From Anaerolineaceae bacterium (lineage in GTDB: Bacteria; Chloroflexota; Anaerolineae; Aggregatilineales; Phototrophicaceae): DNA of 64,000 bases. Positions 17,065 through 26,022 of this stretch are shown here, one piece after another. The DNA lies in contig JACKCF010000001.1 of the NCBI GenBank assembly GCA_020634165.1, forward strand, positions 2,108,001 to 2,172,000, written 5' to 3'. The first letter of the stretch is position 1, and each line of letters starts with the position of its first letter. The notes beneath the pieces are model-generated. The model saw nothing but the letters and a program-made list of their open reading frames with translations, was not told where the DNA came from and made no database searches. The position numbers and the translations under genes are program-made.

Positions 17065-17623
17065 GCCCATTGCCAAAATTGGCACGGAACTTTTACAAAC
17101 GGGTCTGCTTCAATTTGGTCACTTTGTGATTGATGGTGATGTGCGTACTTGGAAGCTCAATACAGCCTTGTTGCCCTCATACCCTGATGTTTTGTGGCAT
17201 CTGGGCCAGATGGGGCAGTCGGCATTGTCTGGCCTGGAAGTGGACCGTTTGCTCAGCCTCAAAGGCGATGCCCAGCACGTTGCCCAGGCATTGAGTTTGT
17301 CATTACGGATTCCACTCGTCTATCATGGCAGGGAGACAGGCAATCCCGTCCTTGACCTGGTCGGTGCATACGATGTCGGTCACCCAACCTGCCTGATAGT
17401 CAATGACGCGGCTGCATCGCTTGAGGATACCAATCTTCTCAGTGAGGCAAAGCGGGTTGGGCTGGATGTAATTGCGATTATTGCCATATACAGTACGGGC
17501 TTGCCACCCACCAGCGACAAGCCCGTTCACATCCTTCTTGATATTCCACAGATTGTGCAATCTTTGGCGGCAGCAGGGCAAATCCCAACAAGGCTTCAGG
17601 ATTTAGTTCTGGCCGATTTCTAA
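17054..17623 (+). CDS. PyrE-like protein (orotate phosphoribosyltransferase homologue) without PRPP motif
   Basis: 189 residues with the layout of orotate phosphoribosyltransferase: LLQTGLLQFGHFVIDG (compare L...gaL.FG.F.L.SG), a stretch ending YPDVL, IPLVYHGRETGN at the RK..K loop, and CLIVNDAAASLEDT (about 113-126) where the PRPP-binding loop VVEDvvTTGgS should be. The two acidic residues plus TTG of that loop are not conserved (V116, N117, D118, then Ala-rich). The enzyme is therefore probably inactive as a phosphoribosyltransferase. PyrF-then-PyrE order also occurs in fused UMP-synthase-like proteins, so the pair likely descends together. Function is unknown. Confidence 0.55.
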   Translation: MPNKPIAKIGTELLQTGLLQFGHFVIDGDVRTWKLNTALLPSYPDVLWHLGQMGQSALSGLEVDRLLSLKGDAQHVAQALSLSLRIPLVYHGRETGNPVLDLVGAYDVGHPTCLIVNDAAASLEDTNLLSEAKRVGLDVIAIIAIYSTGLPPTSDKPVHILLDIPQIVQSLAAAGQIPTRLQDLVLADF

Positions 17624-17738
17624 GTTCTGGCTCTACCTGCCGGACAATCGTGCTAGGCAGTCTGATAAGAAAGCGCACATCGTAGGGGCAGGATATGTCT
17701 TGCCCAAAGCACTTTACAAGTAACCAGGGTCAGCAGGT

Positions 17739-19544
17739 CTAATCCTCGTCATCCAGGCTAAGGAGTGCCATAAACGCTTCCTGTGGCACTTCAACCGAGC
17801 CGATCATCTTCATGCGCTTCTTGCCTTTTTTCTGCTTCTCAAGCAGCTTTTTCTTGCGCGTGATGTCACCGCCGTAACACTTCGCCAGAACGTCCTTCCG
17901 CATTGCTTTGACATTCGCGCGCGAGATTACCCGTTTGCCCACTGCTGCCTGGATCGGCACAGCGAACATTTGCCTCGGAATCAGGTCCTTCAGCTTGGTG
18001 ACGAGCTTCTGGCCCTTATGGTATGCATGGTCCCGATGCACGATCATCGCCAGCGCGTCAATCGGCTCGTTGTTGACGAGTACATCCAGCTTGACCAGAT
18101 CATCTTCCTGATACTCGTCGATTTGATAATCCAGGCTGGCATAACCCTGCGTGATGCTCTTAAGTCGGTCATAAAAGTCCACGATCAATTCTGACAGTGG
18201 CATGCGATAGTGCATAATGACGCGGTGTGCATCCAGATATTCCGTCGTCACAACTTCGCCGCGCTTCTTAATTACCAGGTCCATGATTGGCCCGATATAC
18301 GTCTGCGGTGTATAAATCTGGATTTTCATCCAGGGTTCACGGATGGCCTCAATGCTGTTTTCGTCAGGCAACTGGGCCGGACTGTCAATGAACATACGTG
18401 TGCCATCTTTTTTGATGACCTCGTACTTTACGCTGGGGGCCGTCGCCAGGATGTCCAGATCGTATTCGCGTTCCAAGCGCTCCTGAACAATTTCCATATG
18501 GAACAATCCCAAAAAGCCCACACGGAAGCCAAAGTTCAACGCCTGTGATGTCTCTGGTTCATAAACCAATGAAGCATCATTGAGTTGCAATTTTTCCAGT
18601 GCATCTCGCAGATCAGGATAGTCGTCATTATCTGTGGGGTAGATGCCTGCGAAGACCATTGGCTTGGCAGCTTCATAACCCGGCAGGGGTTTCTCAGCAC
18701 CTTTTGTCGCCAGCGTAATCGTATCGCCAACACGGCACTCTTTGATCGTTTTCAGCCCTGTCGCGACATAACCGACTTCACCGGCTTCTAACTTTTCCAT
18801 TGGGCGCATAATCGGATTGAACACGCCAACCTCTACTGGCTCGAATTTAGTGTCCGTAGCCATCAGGCGCATCACATCCCGTTTAGCCAGCGTTCCATCA
18901 ATCACACGTACATAGGCAACAACGCCTTTGTATTGGTCATAATGCGAATCAAACACCAAGGCTCGGGCTGGACCATCGGCATCGCCATTCGGCGGAGGTA
19001 CATCTCGTACTACACGCTCAAGTACGTCCATCACGCCGATGCCACTTTTAGCCGAAATCCTGAGAATGTTCTCTTCCGGCGTTCCTATCAGTTCTTCCAG
19101 TTCCCTGGCAATCTCATCCGGCTGTGCAGCAGGCAGATCAATCTTATTTACCACCGGAATGATCTCTAAGTCTTGTTCCAATGCCAGATACACATTCGTC
19201 AGTGTCTGGGCTTCAACGCCCTGACTGGCGTCAACAACCAGCAAAGCACCCTCACACGCCTGCAAAGCCCGACTGACCTCATATGTGAAGTCCACATGCC
19301 CAGGCGTATCAATCAGGTTGATGATGTATTCCTCACCATCGGCTGCCTTGTACTTCATCCGTACCGCAGATGCCTTGATAGTCACACCACGTTCACGTTC
19401 CAGGTCCATGCTATCCAGCAGTTGCGCTTGCATCTCTCGATTAGCAACCGTCTGCGTCGCTTCCAGCAAACGGTCAGCAAGCGTGCTCTTACCATGGTCA
19501 ACGTGAGCGATGATCGAAAAATTACGAATGTGAGATTGTGTCAT
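17739..19544 (-). CDS. lepA: Elongation factor 4 (LepA), ribosomal back-translocase GTPase
   Basis: 601 residues, standard for LepA. GTPase motifs: G1 AHVDHGKST, G3 DTPGHVDF, G4 NKIDLPAA and G5 SAKSGIG. A domain 2 beta-barrel follows, then EF-G-like domains (GFLGLFHMEIVQERLEREYD) and the LepA-specific C-terminal domain, which ends in a Lys-rich stretch (GGDITRKKKLLEKQKKGKKR). LepA acts on ribosomes during translation, especially under ionic stress. It is transcribed alone, convergent with the PyrE-like gene across ~115 bases with no obvious terminator, and is separated by 86 bases from tlyA. Confidence 0.97.
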   Translation of the reverse strand: MTQSHIRNFSIIAHVDHGKSTLADRLLEATQTVANREMQAQLLDSMDLERERGVTIKASAVRMKYKAADGEEYIINLIDTPGHVDFTYEVSRALQACEGALLVVDASQGVEAQTLTNVYLALEQDLEIIPVVNKIDLPAAQPDEIARELEELIGTPEENILRISAKSGIGVMDVLERVVRDVPPPNGDADGPARALVFDSHYDQYKGVVAYVRVIDGTLAKRDVMRLMATDTKFEPVEVGVFNPIMRPMEKLEAGEVGYVATGLKTIKECRVGDTITLATKGAEKPLPGYEAAKPMVFAGIYPTDNDDYPDLRDALEKLQLNDASLVYEPETSQALNFGFRVGFLGLFHMEIVQERLEREYDLDILATAPSVKYEVIKKDGTRMFIDSPAQLPDENSIEAIREPWMKIQIYTPQTYIGPIMDLVIKKRGEVVTTEYLDAHRVIMHYRMPLSELIVDFYDRLKSITQGYASLDYQIDEYQEDDLVKLDVLVNNEPIDALAMIVHRDHAYHKGQKLVTKLKDLIPRQMFAVPIQAAVGKRVISRANVKAMRKDVLAKCYGGDITRKKKLLEKQKKGKKRMKMIGSVEVPQEAFMALLSLDDED

Positions 19545-19630
19545 ATCTGTCTCAGGGAAAGCAGGTCATTGGTTGATAACCTGATTATAGCGGTTGCATG
19601 TCTACCTGAATAGACAAATCAGTCTGGGGC

Positions 19631-20428
19631 TTAAGAAGGGGTACTCTCGTCTAGAACAGCTTTTATGATGGATTCAATATCTGTCACGTGATCGCTCTGC
19701 ATCGTCAGCCATACGAGGAATTCGGTATTACCTTCCTTCAGCCCCTTAATAGGGGAGGTTGTCAATCCGGCGACATGCAGCCCTGTTTCCTGCCCAAACG
19801 TCAGGATATCCAGCAGGATCGCCTCATGCACAAGCTGGTCTTTCACCACGCCACCTTTACCAACCTGCGACTTCCCGGCTTCAAACTGAGGCTTAATCAG
19901 TGCCACTACCTGGCCATCCGTCTTTAGCCACTTTGCCACCTGCGGCAGAATCAGCCTCAGTGAGATAAACGACGCATCAATCACGCACAGGTCAACTGGT
20001 TCATCTAAACTCTCGACATAACGGGCATTGGTACGTTCCATCAGGATAACCCGCTCATCGACTCGCAGTTTATGCGCCAATTGTCCGTAACCCACATCAA
20101 TCGCATACACTCGCTTGATGCCATTCTGTAACAGGCAATCCGTGAATCCACCTGTACTCGCGCCGACATCCGCCGCGGTCAATCCCGCCACATCAATAGC
20201 GAATGTCTCCAAAGCCCATGCGAGTTTCTCACCACCTCGGCTTACGAACCGTGCCTGTTCCTTAACCTCTATCGCGACGTCATCGCCGAACTTTGTCCCC
20301 GCTTTATCCACACGCTGCCCATCGACTGTGACCTCACCAGCCATAATCAACGCCTGCGCCTTGGATCGGGTCTCAACCAATCCACGCTCCACCAGCATCA
20401 CATCCAGACGTTCCTTTTGCTTGGCCAC
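19631..20428 (-). CDS. tlyA: TlyA family rRNA 2'-O-methyltransferase (S4 domain plus FtsJ-like)
   Basis: 265 residues. The S4 RNA-binding domain covers about 4-65 (RLDVMLVERGLVETRSKAQALI). The FtsJ-type methyltransferase domain follows, with SAM motif I ADVGASTGGFTDCLL near 85-100, an acidic turn IDVGYGQLA, VIDASFISLR and ALIKPQFEAG. TlyA proteins methylate ribose in 16S and/or 23S rRNA; some were once called hemolysins. The length is typical. It lies between lepA and the trypsin-like protease gene on the same strand, with only 22 bases to the latter. Confidence 0.93.
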   Translation of the reverse strand: MAKQKERLDVMLVERGLVETRSKAQALIMAGEVTVDGQRVDKAGTKFGDDVAIEVKEQARFVSRGGEKLAWALETFAIDVAGLTAADVGASTGGFTDCLLQNGIKRVYAIDVGYGQLAHKLRVDERVILMERTNARYVESLDEPVDLCVIDASFISLRLILPQVAKWLKTDGQVVALIKPQFEAGKSQVGKGGVVKDQLVHEAILLDILTFGQETGLHVAGLTTSPIKGLKEGNTEFLVWLTMQSDHVTDIESIIKAVLDESTPS

Positions 20429-20450
20429 AATCTAGTTCCCCATATCTTCA

Positions 20451-22748
20451 CTAGTCATGTGTCAGCTCAATTCGTAGTTCCAGCGGATTCCCACCTTCTT
20501 CTGCCAATCGTGCTCGCGAAATCTCAAAACCATCTACGCCCAGTGGCAGATACCCATCAACCTCTACCAGCACACTATAGGGCGCATCGAACTCAAGCGG
20601 ACGATCCACTTCAAAATAACCCTCACGATCTGTGATGGCTAGGGCATACAGTTGGTTCTCTGCCCACGTAAAGTCCTCCAGCGAGAACAACTCACTAATC
20701 ACCAGGAAGGCCACACCTTCAATACCCTGATTTGTCTCCACATCCACGATCTGCCCGCGTACCCTCACGCCCTCGGACTGATTAAAACGGTCAATCGGCA
20801 ACTGCCCAATGCCGATACTCACTTCATTCTCGGTCAGCAGAATATCATTAATCAGCAACTCCAATTTATAGGTGCCGTCGGGTAAACCGCCTGGGGCTGT
20901 GAGCTGCATCGTAAAGTCTGATCCCGACTGTGGTGCGCTCCAGGGTGCCGTCTGCCGATAGAAAACCTGATTGTCCACCGACCACTGCACAGTCCACAGT
21001 GTCCCCGCCTCAATCTGCTCCCAATCGAAATACGCATACAGCGTATGAGCGCCATCCGGGAAGTTCGTGCCCGGTGTCTGGTTCGGCTCAGCAGTTAAGC
21101 TCTCCGCCCGCCGGAATTCAATATTCGTGAACACGCGCGCCAGAGGACCAACTTGCGCGCCCGCCACAATAAAATCTCCCAACGCCGATAGCGAATTATC
21201 GATAAACAGTTCCAGTCGATAATTCCCTGGTTGTAGCCCTCCCGCTGGTTGTAGATTGGTGATCGTCGTATTGATGTCACCCGTATCTTGCCACGCACTC
21301 GTTACCTGTGATGCCGTAATTCGCTGCCCATTAAATGACCATATCGAAGTCCAGGATTGTCCTGGCGTCATATTTCGGTGAATGAATCGCGCCGTTGCCG
21401 TATTCCCTGTGGGCAGCACATAACCCGACCCGCCCAGATTACCATTCTGATCCAGCAACCCAAACGTCACATTCGCAAACTGCGGTTGCTCCAGGGCTGG
21501 GCCGCCCACATCGATAGCAGCCGGAGCGTCCATAGCCAGTTCACCATCAACAAAAACACGAAATTCGTAACGGCCATTAGGTCGTGTCTGCCCAGCGCTG
21601 CCGATGTACCACAAGCCATTCGTGCCACCACTCCACCTGACAGGTGGCAAACTCAGCGCTTCATTGGGTATCCCATCAACCGTGACCCGCACCTCGTACA
21701 CCGTTTCCGGCGTCATATTGCGATAGTCAAAGAACAGGAACAGGCTGTCCGTCCCCGCCGGTGCTGATCTTAAGACCGTCGTTGGCTGATTGTTGACTAC
21801 CGCCGGAGCAAAGAAGGGCGTGCTGATTGACGGGGTGCCCTGGGTTTGCACGTTAAAAGATGGTGTCGTCAAAGAAGTGACTTGCAAATCTAGCGCTGCG
21901 GCTTGTACCAGCGGACGCGCGAATTCCACTGAACGCGCCACACTGATGAATCCACCCAGCGGCACACAGCGATCATTGTTATTGATGAAGCCATCGACGT
22001 TGGAATCTTCGATGATGGCGCAATCGGTTGATGATGTCCCCGATGGGGTAGGTGCGGAAGTCAGCACACCAACCAGCTCACCATCTCGTGAAAAAACGCC
22101 ACCGCCGGACATCGTCCCTGGGATGGATTCAGCCCCTGCGGTGAGTACTTTTAACCAAGACTGATCGCCACCACTCCGCTCTGCCACAAATGAGGTCAGC
22201 GTGCCACGTGGCGAATTCAGTGGACTGTTGCCTATGTCAGGATAACCAATCATCGTCACTGTGTCGTCAATGCCAACGCTCAATTCACTCGCTAACGTCA
22301 CAAACGGCAGAATCGGCAAACTATCCCGCTCTAGTATTCGCCCATCAAAATCCTGGGTAATTCTCAAAAGTGCCAGGTCCAGGCCAATGTCCGATTGCAC
22401 CACTTCTGCGCGATATTTTGGCACAGGCGCTTCACCTACAGTCAGCGTCAGCGACACAAACAAAATGTCGCCAGGGCAGGAGTCGCTTAGCACGCTGTGA
22501 TGGGCATTCGTCAGGATCAGACCATCGTAGCTAACCAGCGTTCCGGTACCGATGCACGTGGTCGTCAGATTTTCGCTTTCCACCTGCGTGATGAACACCG
22601 TCGCGCGCTTCAGTCGGTCCACATCTTGCCCCGGCGACGCGACCGATTCCTGAGCAGTTCCGGGCACCATTACAACAACGAGCAATAGACAGCACAAGGC
22701 CACGACTTGCGAAAAATATCTGAGCTTCACGTTTGATGACATCTGCAT
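20451..22748 (-). CDS. Secreted trypsin-like serine protease with C-terminal repeat and regulatory domains
   Basis: 765 residues. A signal sequence lies at ~10-32. The trypsin-like domain covers ~45-290 with a recognisable triad: H83 in LTNAHHSV, D124 in GLDLALLRI and S214 in GTMSGGGVF. An insert DSNVDGFINNNDRC resembles a Ca-binding dockerin-like loop. Residues ~310-670 contain three immunoglobulin-like beta modules sharing a W.v.W..dg pattern (RWSGGTNGLWYIG, WTSIWSFNGQ, WTVQWSVDNQ). The last ~100 residues look like a carboxypeptidase regulatory-like domain (VRGQIVDVETNQGIEGV). It is presumably an extracellular or cell-surface protease. It is the last gene of a three-gene run with the DUF1795-like and PrsW-like genes. 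Confidence 0.87.
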   Translation of the reverse strand: MQMSSNVKLRYFSQVVALCCLLLVVVMVPGTAQESVASPGQDVDRLKRATVFITQVESENLTTTCIGTGTLVSYDGLILTNAHHSVLSDSCPGDILFVSLTLTVGEAPVPKYRAEVVQSDIGLDLALLRITQDFDGRILERDSLPILPFVTLASELSVGIDDTVTMIGYPDIGNSPLNSPRGTLTSFVAERSGGDQSWLKVLTAGAESIPGTMSGGGVFSRDGELVGVLTSAPTPSGTSSTDCAIIEDSNVDGFINNNDRCVPLGGFISVARSVEFARPLVQAAALDLQVTSLTTPSFNVQTQGTPSISTPFFAPAVVNNQPTTVLRSAPAGTDSLFLFFDYRNMTPETVYEVRVTVDGIPNEALSLPPVRWSGGTNGLWYIGSAGQTRPNGRYEFRVFVDGELAMDAPAAIDVGGPALEQPQFANVTFGLLDQNGNLGGSGYVLPTGNTATARFIHRNMTPGQSWTSIWSFNGQRITASQVTSAWQDTGDINTTITNLQPAGGLQPGNYRLELFIDNSLSALGDFIVAGAQVGPLARVFTNIEFRRAESLTAEPNQTPGTNFPDGAHTLYAYFDWEQIEAGTLWTVQWSVDNQVFYRQTAPWSAPQSGSDFTMQLTAPGGLPDGTYKLELLINDILLTENEVSIGIGQLPIDRFNQSEGVRVRGQIVDVETNQGIEGVAFLVISELFSLEDFTWAENQLYALAITDREGYFEVDRPLEFDAPYSVLVEVDGYLPLGVDGFEISRARLAEEGGNPLELRIELTHD

Positions 22749-22749
22749 A

Positions 22750-23346
22750 CTAAAATTCCAGATCGCTCAGAAAGGCATCAAAAACTGGATACTCGTCTTC
22801 AAACGAATCGGCAGCAGCGCGGAAGCTGATGATGATTGCCTGACCACGCTGAATCGTCAGAATATCCTGGCCCTCAACCACCGTCGAAAAACTCTGTAGG
22901 AACGGGCTTGTACTTTGATCGTTGTAGGTATAGCGCACAATCTCAATCGGAATGTCGCGCAAGGTCGATTGGCTGATGCTCAGCACACGATAGTCCTGCA
23001 ACGTCAAAACGCGGCTCCGTGCGAGTTGGTCAGCGACATTGCGCTCAGTCGTCAAAGAACTAACGGGCTGCACAGAAATCTGAATCGTTGTTTTAAATCC
23101 GGCACGTGTCATGTCCCGCACCCTGAAAACATAATCGCCGCTGTTGGTATCCTGAAGCCATTTCTCAGGGTAAGTCAGACGAATGCCGATGCGTGTATCT
23201 TCATATTCAGCGACAGCACCCGTAATCTGTGCACGGAGCACAAGCCCCAGGCCAAACATACCTATTGCCAGCAAAACCGTGAATAGCGTTGACCACCGCT
23301 GTGTCAGTGTCAGCGGACGACCAGGGGAGGGGTTGTTCAGAATCAT
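22750..23346 (-). CDS. Membrane-anchored exported protein, PsbP/DUF1795-like
   Basis: 198 residues. One N-terminal transmembrane segment lies at about 18-38 (WSTLFTVLLAIGMFGLGLVL). The remainder is an extracytoplasmic domain beginning EDTRIGIRLTYPEKW, the strand pattern seen in PsbP/DUF1795-type exported proteins, and no catalytic motif is visible. Its start overlaps the stop of the PrsW-like gene by 4 bases and its stop lies 1 base before the protease start, so the three genes are tightly coupled. Function is unknown; a substrate or sensor for the neighbouring proteases is only inference. Confidence 0.75.
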   Translation of the reverse strand: MILNNPSPGRPLTLTQRWSTLFTVLLAIGMFGLGLVLRAQITGAVAEYEDTRIGIRLTYPEKWLQDTNSGDYVFRVRDMTRAGFKTTIQISVQPVSSLTTERNVADQLARSRVLTLQDYRVLSISQSTLRDIPIEIVRYTYNDQSTSPFLQSFSTVVEGQDILTIQRGQAIIISFRAAADSFEDEYPVFDAFLSDLEF

Positions 23347-24248
23347 AGTCGGCTCCCCGATTCTCTTGAGATGCGCTCCTGTTCTTCAACAACATTGTAG
23401 AAGAACAGCACCAGTCCAATCGCCACTGTTACAATGCCCGTGCTGAACGCAAGACTAAAGATGGGACTGGCAATCGCACTCGTTAATCCCAGGGAAGCAT
23501 TCGCGAAACCCGAACGCAGTGGAATCGCAAGCCCGTTGATGAGCGCGGCCACCAACAGCGTCAAGGGCATCAGCAGTGGGTTCACTCGACCGAACCACGT
23601 TTGAGCGATGCCGTAGCTCATGATAAGACTGCCCGCCACATTGATCGACATATGATGCAGTACTCTAAGCGCAACCATATCTGGCGTTGCAGCATGATTC
23701 ACGACGTAGATAAGATTGAGCACCGTCATATAACCAACCGCCGCCGCGATGCAATAAGCGATGCTGTCATCACGAATGCGCAGCGCGCGCGGGCCGGAGA
23801 CATATCGCACGACCAGGAACTTGATGAATTCCTGCACAATGCCTGCTGTCAGCGTATAGCCTAAAATACGCACCGGAGCGGCTTCCAGTGAAAGCCATTC
23901 TGCTGGCTGAACCACCGTATTCACCAGCGGGACACCAATCGCTGCCGCCGACAGCGCGGAAAGCATCAGCGTCGTATTCAAACCAGAACGCGGCTCAGGT
24001 ACGCGCGTCTCAGCAAATCTTGAGAAAAGAAACCAAAGTATGAGGGGCAAGAAAGCCAGCAGCAGAATCAGCCCACGCTCCACAAGCGCAGGCAAATCGA
24101 TACCAATATACTGGAACACAACAAATACCACACCACATATAACCACTATGAGGATGGTTTCCTGTATCAGGCTGCGCCAGACCCGTCGATATGGGTAAAT
24201 CGCCTCTTCTTTTGGGGGTGCAATCAGGGGTGGGGTAGAAAAAGACAT
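23343..24248 (-). CDS. PrsW-like polytopic membrane protein (possible intramembrane protease)
   Basis: 301 residues with about eight hydrophobic segments. The core resembles the PrsW family: AGIVQEFIKFLVVRYV near residue 138 corresponds to the EExxK helix, although the first Glu is Gln here. A central helix pair IAYCIAAAVGYMTVLN and RVLHHMSINVAGSL supplies His residues. PrsW proteases cut anti-sigma factors. The Gln substitution leaves activity uncertain, so it could be a non-proteolytic relative or an unrelated CPBP-like protein. It is the first gene of the set with the DUF1795-like and trypsin-like genes, divergent from the peptide-binding lipoprotein gene. Confidence 0.55.
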   Translation of the reverse strand: MSFSTPPLIAPPKEEAIYPYRRVWRSLIQETILIVVICGVVFVVFQYIGIDLPALVERGLILLLAFLPLILWFLFSRFAETRVPEPRSGLNTTLMLSALSAAAIGVPLVNTVVQPAEWLSLEAAPVRILGYTLTAGIVQEFIKFLVVRYVSGPRALRIRDDSIAYCIAAAVGYMTVLNLIYVVNHAATPDMVALRVLHHMSINVAGSLIMSYGIAQTWFGRVNPLLMPLTLLVAALINGLAIPLRSGFANASLGLTSAIASPIFSLAFSTGIVTVAIGLVLFFYNVVEEQERISRESGSRL

Positions 24249-24291
24249 ACAGTCTCCGTGTCACATGCAGATATCTGCTAATGTTCCAGGC

Positions 24292-24319
24292 TTGCGCCAT
24301 ATTGGCTGGCCACTACAAT
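24292..24319 (+). promoter_or_regulatory. Candidate promoter for the peptide-type ABC operon
   Basis: TTGCGC (24292-24297) and TACAAT (24314-24319) are spaced by 16 bases, 66 bases upstream of the binding-protein start. The -10 is good and the -35 weak. Confidence 0.35.
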
Positions 24320-24385
24320 GTCATGACTCATTTCGTCACATCCAAAGCGCATCCACCGCAAAGTACGAGTTAGCAAAGGATATAT

Positions 24386-26014
24386 ATGCGCCGTCAACCA
24401 ATTGCAACCCTTGTTTTGTCGATCATCTTACTCGCTGCGTGCAGTGCGCCTCCAGCGGAAGCCCCCGCTCAGAATCGCATTGTCTATGGGTTAACGCTCC
24501 AGGTCAGCGGGATTGACCCGCATATTAACCAGTCATCGGAATTAGGCATCGTCCTGCGCCAGGTATACGACACGCTGGTCTATCGCCATCCGACAACGCG
24601 CGAATTCGTCTCCGGCCTCGCTCAGAGTTGGACCATTTCTGAGGATGGCCTTGTCTATACATTCCGCCTGCGTAACGATGTCGTCTTTCATGATGGTACG
24701 CCGTTCAATGCCGAATCGCTCCGTCTGAACTTCGACCGCATTCTCTTCCCGGATACACTTTCACAAAAGGCCCGGAACCTACTCGGTCCCATTGTCGCAT
24801 ACCGCGTCCTCGATGACTACACCTTTGAGTTGCAACTCAGCCAGCCTTATGCGCCCTTACTCGATGGCTTGGCCCAGGTTTATCTGGGGATCGCCAGCCC
24901 CTCCGCATTGGCGACCGTCAATGCGCTCCCAGGCATGGAAGAATACAACACATTGCTTTATCAGTATCATCAGGTGGGTACAGGCCCCTACCGCTTTGTA
25001 GACTATATCCCTGGTGACCATATTACGCTTGAACGCTACACGAACTACAACTGGGGGCCATCCTTCTACACACCACCGACGGAAGGTGCCGTCGATATTA
25101 TCGAATATCGCTTCTTTGAGGATGCGCCGACGCGCTCTATCGCGCTTGAATCTGGCGACGCAGACATCATGGGCGAATTACTCCCTGCCGATGCGCGTTC
25201 ACTGGCCAACAACGCCGCTGTCCAGCTAGAGCCGGTCAACGTACCCGGCCAGCCTTTACAGTTCTACCTGAATACAGCCGTTGCCCCAACTGACGATTTA
25301 GCAGTACGTCAGGCCTTGATTTATGCAACAGATCGTGAAGCCATCGACGAGTCCGTCTTCCAGGGATTCTCGCCTGTCGCCTGGGGACCTATCTCAGCAT
25401 CGAGTCTTTACTACAATTCAGGTGTCCAGGGTGTATATGCTTTTAGTCCCGCCCAGGCCATTGATCTGCTCACGAACGCTGGCTATTCCGATACTGACAA
25501 CGACGACATTCTCGACCGCAACGGCGAACCGCTCACTGTGCGTATTGTTCAGCCGCCCTGGGGCCAACTGCCGGAAGTCACTCAACTTCTGCGCGATCAG
25601 TGGGCCGCAGTCGGCATCCAAACCATCATTGAGCCAGTGCCCGGCTTCCCTGGCCTGATGGATAAAATCTCGGAAAACGAGTTCAATCTGGTTGCATTCA
25701 GTTCCTATGGTCTGGAACCAAGTTATCTTGTAGATCGTTTCCTCAGCACCAGTGAACTCAACTGGACAGGCTATAGCGACCCGATACTGGATACAGCCCT
25801 GACCAATGCGATCATCTCAAACAGCGAAGATGATCGCAGCTTCCAGTACGGCACTGCCCAGGCCATTATCATGCAGCAGGCATTGGTCTTGCCCATTCGG
25901 GATTACGTCAATCTGAATGCCCATCGCTCCAACATTCGTGGTCTGATGTATGACGCCTATGGATGGTTCCCATTGATGGTCAACGTTTCAGTTGCTAGTA
26001 CCGAACCGCAATAG
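24386..26014 (+). CDS. Peptide/nickel-type ABC substrate-binding lipoprotein (SBP family 5)
   Basis: 542 residues. The signal peptide ends in a lipobox (ILLAAC), so it is a lipid-anchored binding protein. The SBP_bac_5 domain covers the rest: DPHINQSSELGIVLRQVYDTL, LAQSWTISEDGLVYTFRLRNDVVFHDGTP (in two parts) and YATDREAI. The family delivers di- and oligopeptides, nickel or some sugars to DppBC-type permeases; the ligand is not evident. The stop is 8 bases before the first permease gene, so all three form one operon. Confidence 0.93.
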   Translation: MRRQPIATLVLSIILLAACSAPPAEAPAQNRIVYGLTLQVSGIDPHINQSSELGIVLRQVYDTLVYRHPTTREFVSGLAQSWTISEDGLVYTFRLRNDVVFHDGTPFNAESLRLNFDRILFPDTLSQKARNLLGPIVAYRVLDDYTFELQLSQPYAPLLDGLAQVYLGIASPSALATVNALPGMEEYNTLLYQYHQVGTGPYRFVDYIPGDHITLERYTNYNWGPSFYTPPTEGAVDIIEYRFFEDAPTRSIALESGDADIMGELLPADARSLANNAAVQLEPVNVPGQPLQFYLNTAVAPTDDLAVRQALIYATDREAIDESVFQGFSPVAWGPISASSLYYNSGVQGVYAFSPAQAIDLLTNAGYSDTDNDDILDRNGEPLTVRIVQPPWGQLPEVTQLLRDQWAAVGIQTIIEPVPGFPGLMDKISENEFNLVAFSSYGLEPSYLVDRFLSTSELNWTGYSDPILDTALTNAIISNSEDDRSFQYGTAQAIIMQQALVLPIRDYVNLNAHRSNIRGLMYDAYGWFPLMVNVSVASTEPQ

Positions 26015-26022
26015 GTTCTGCT

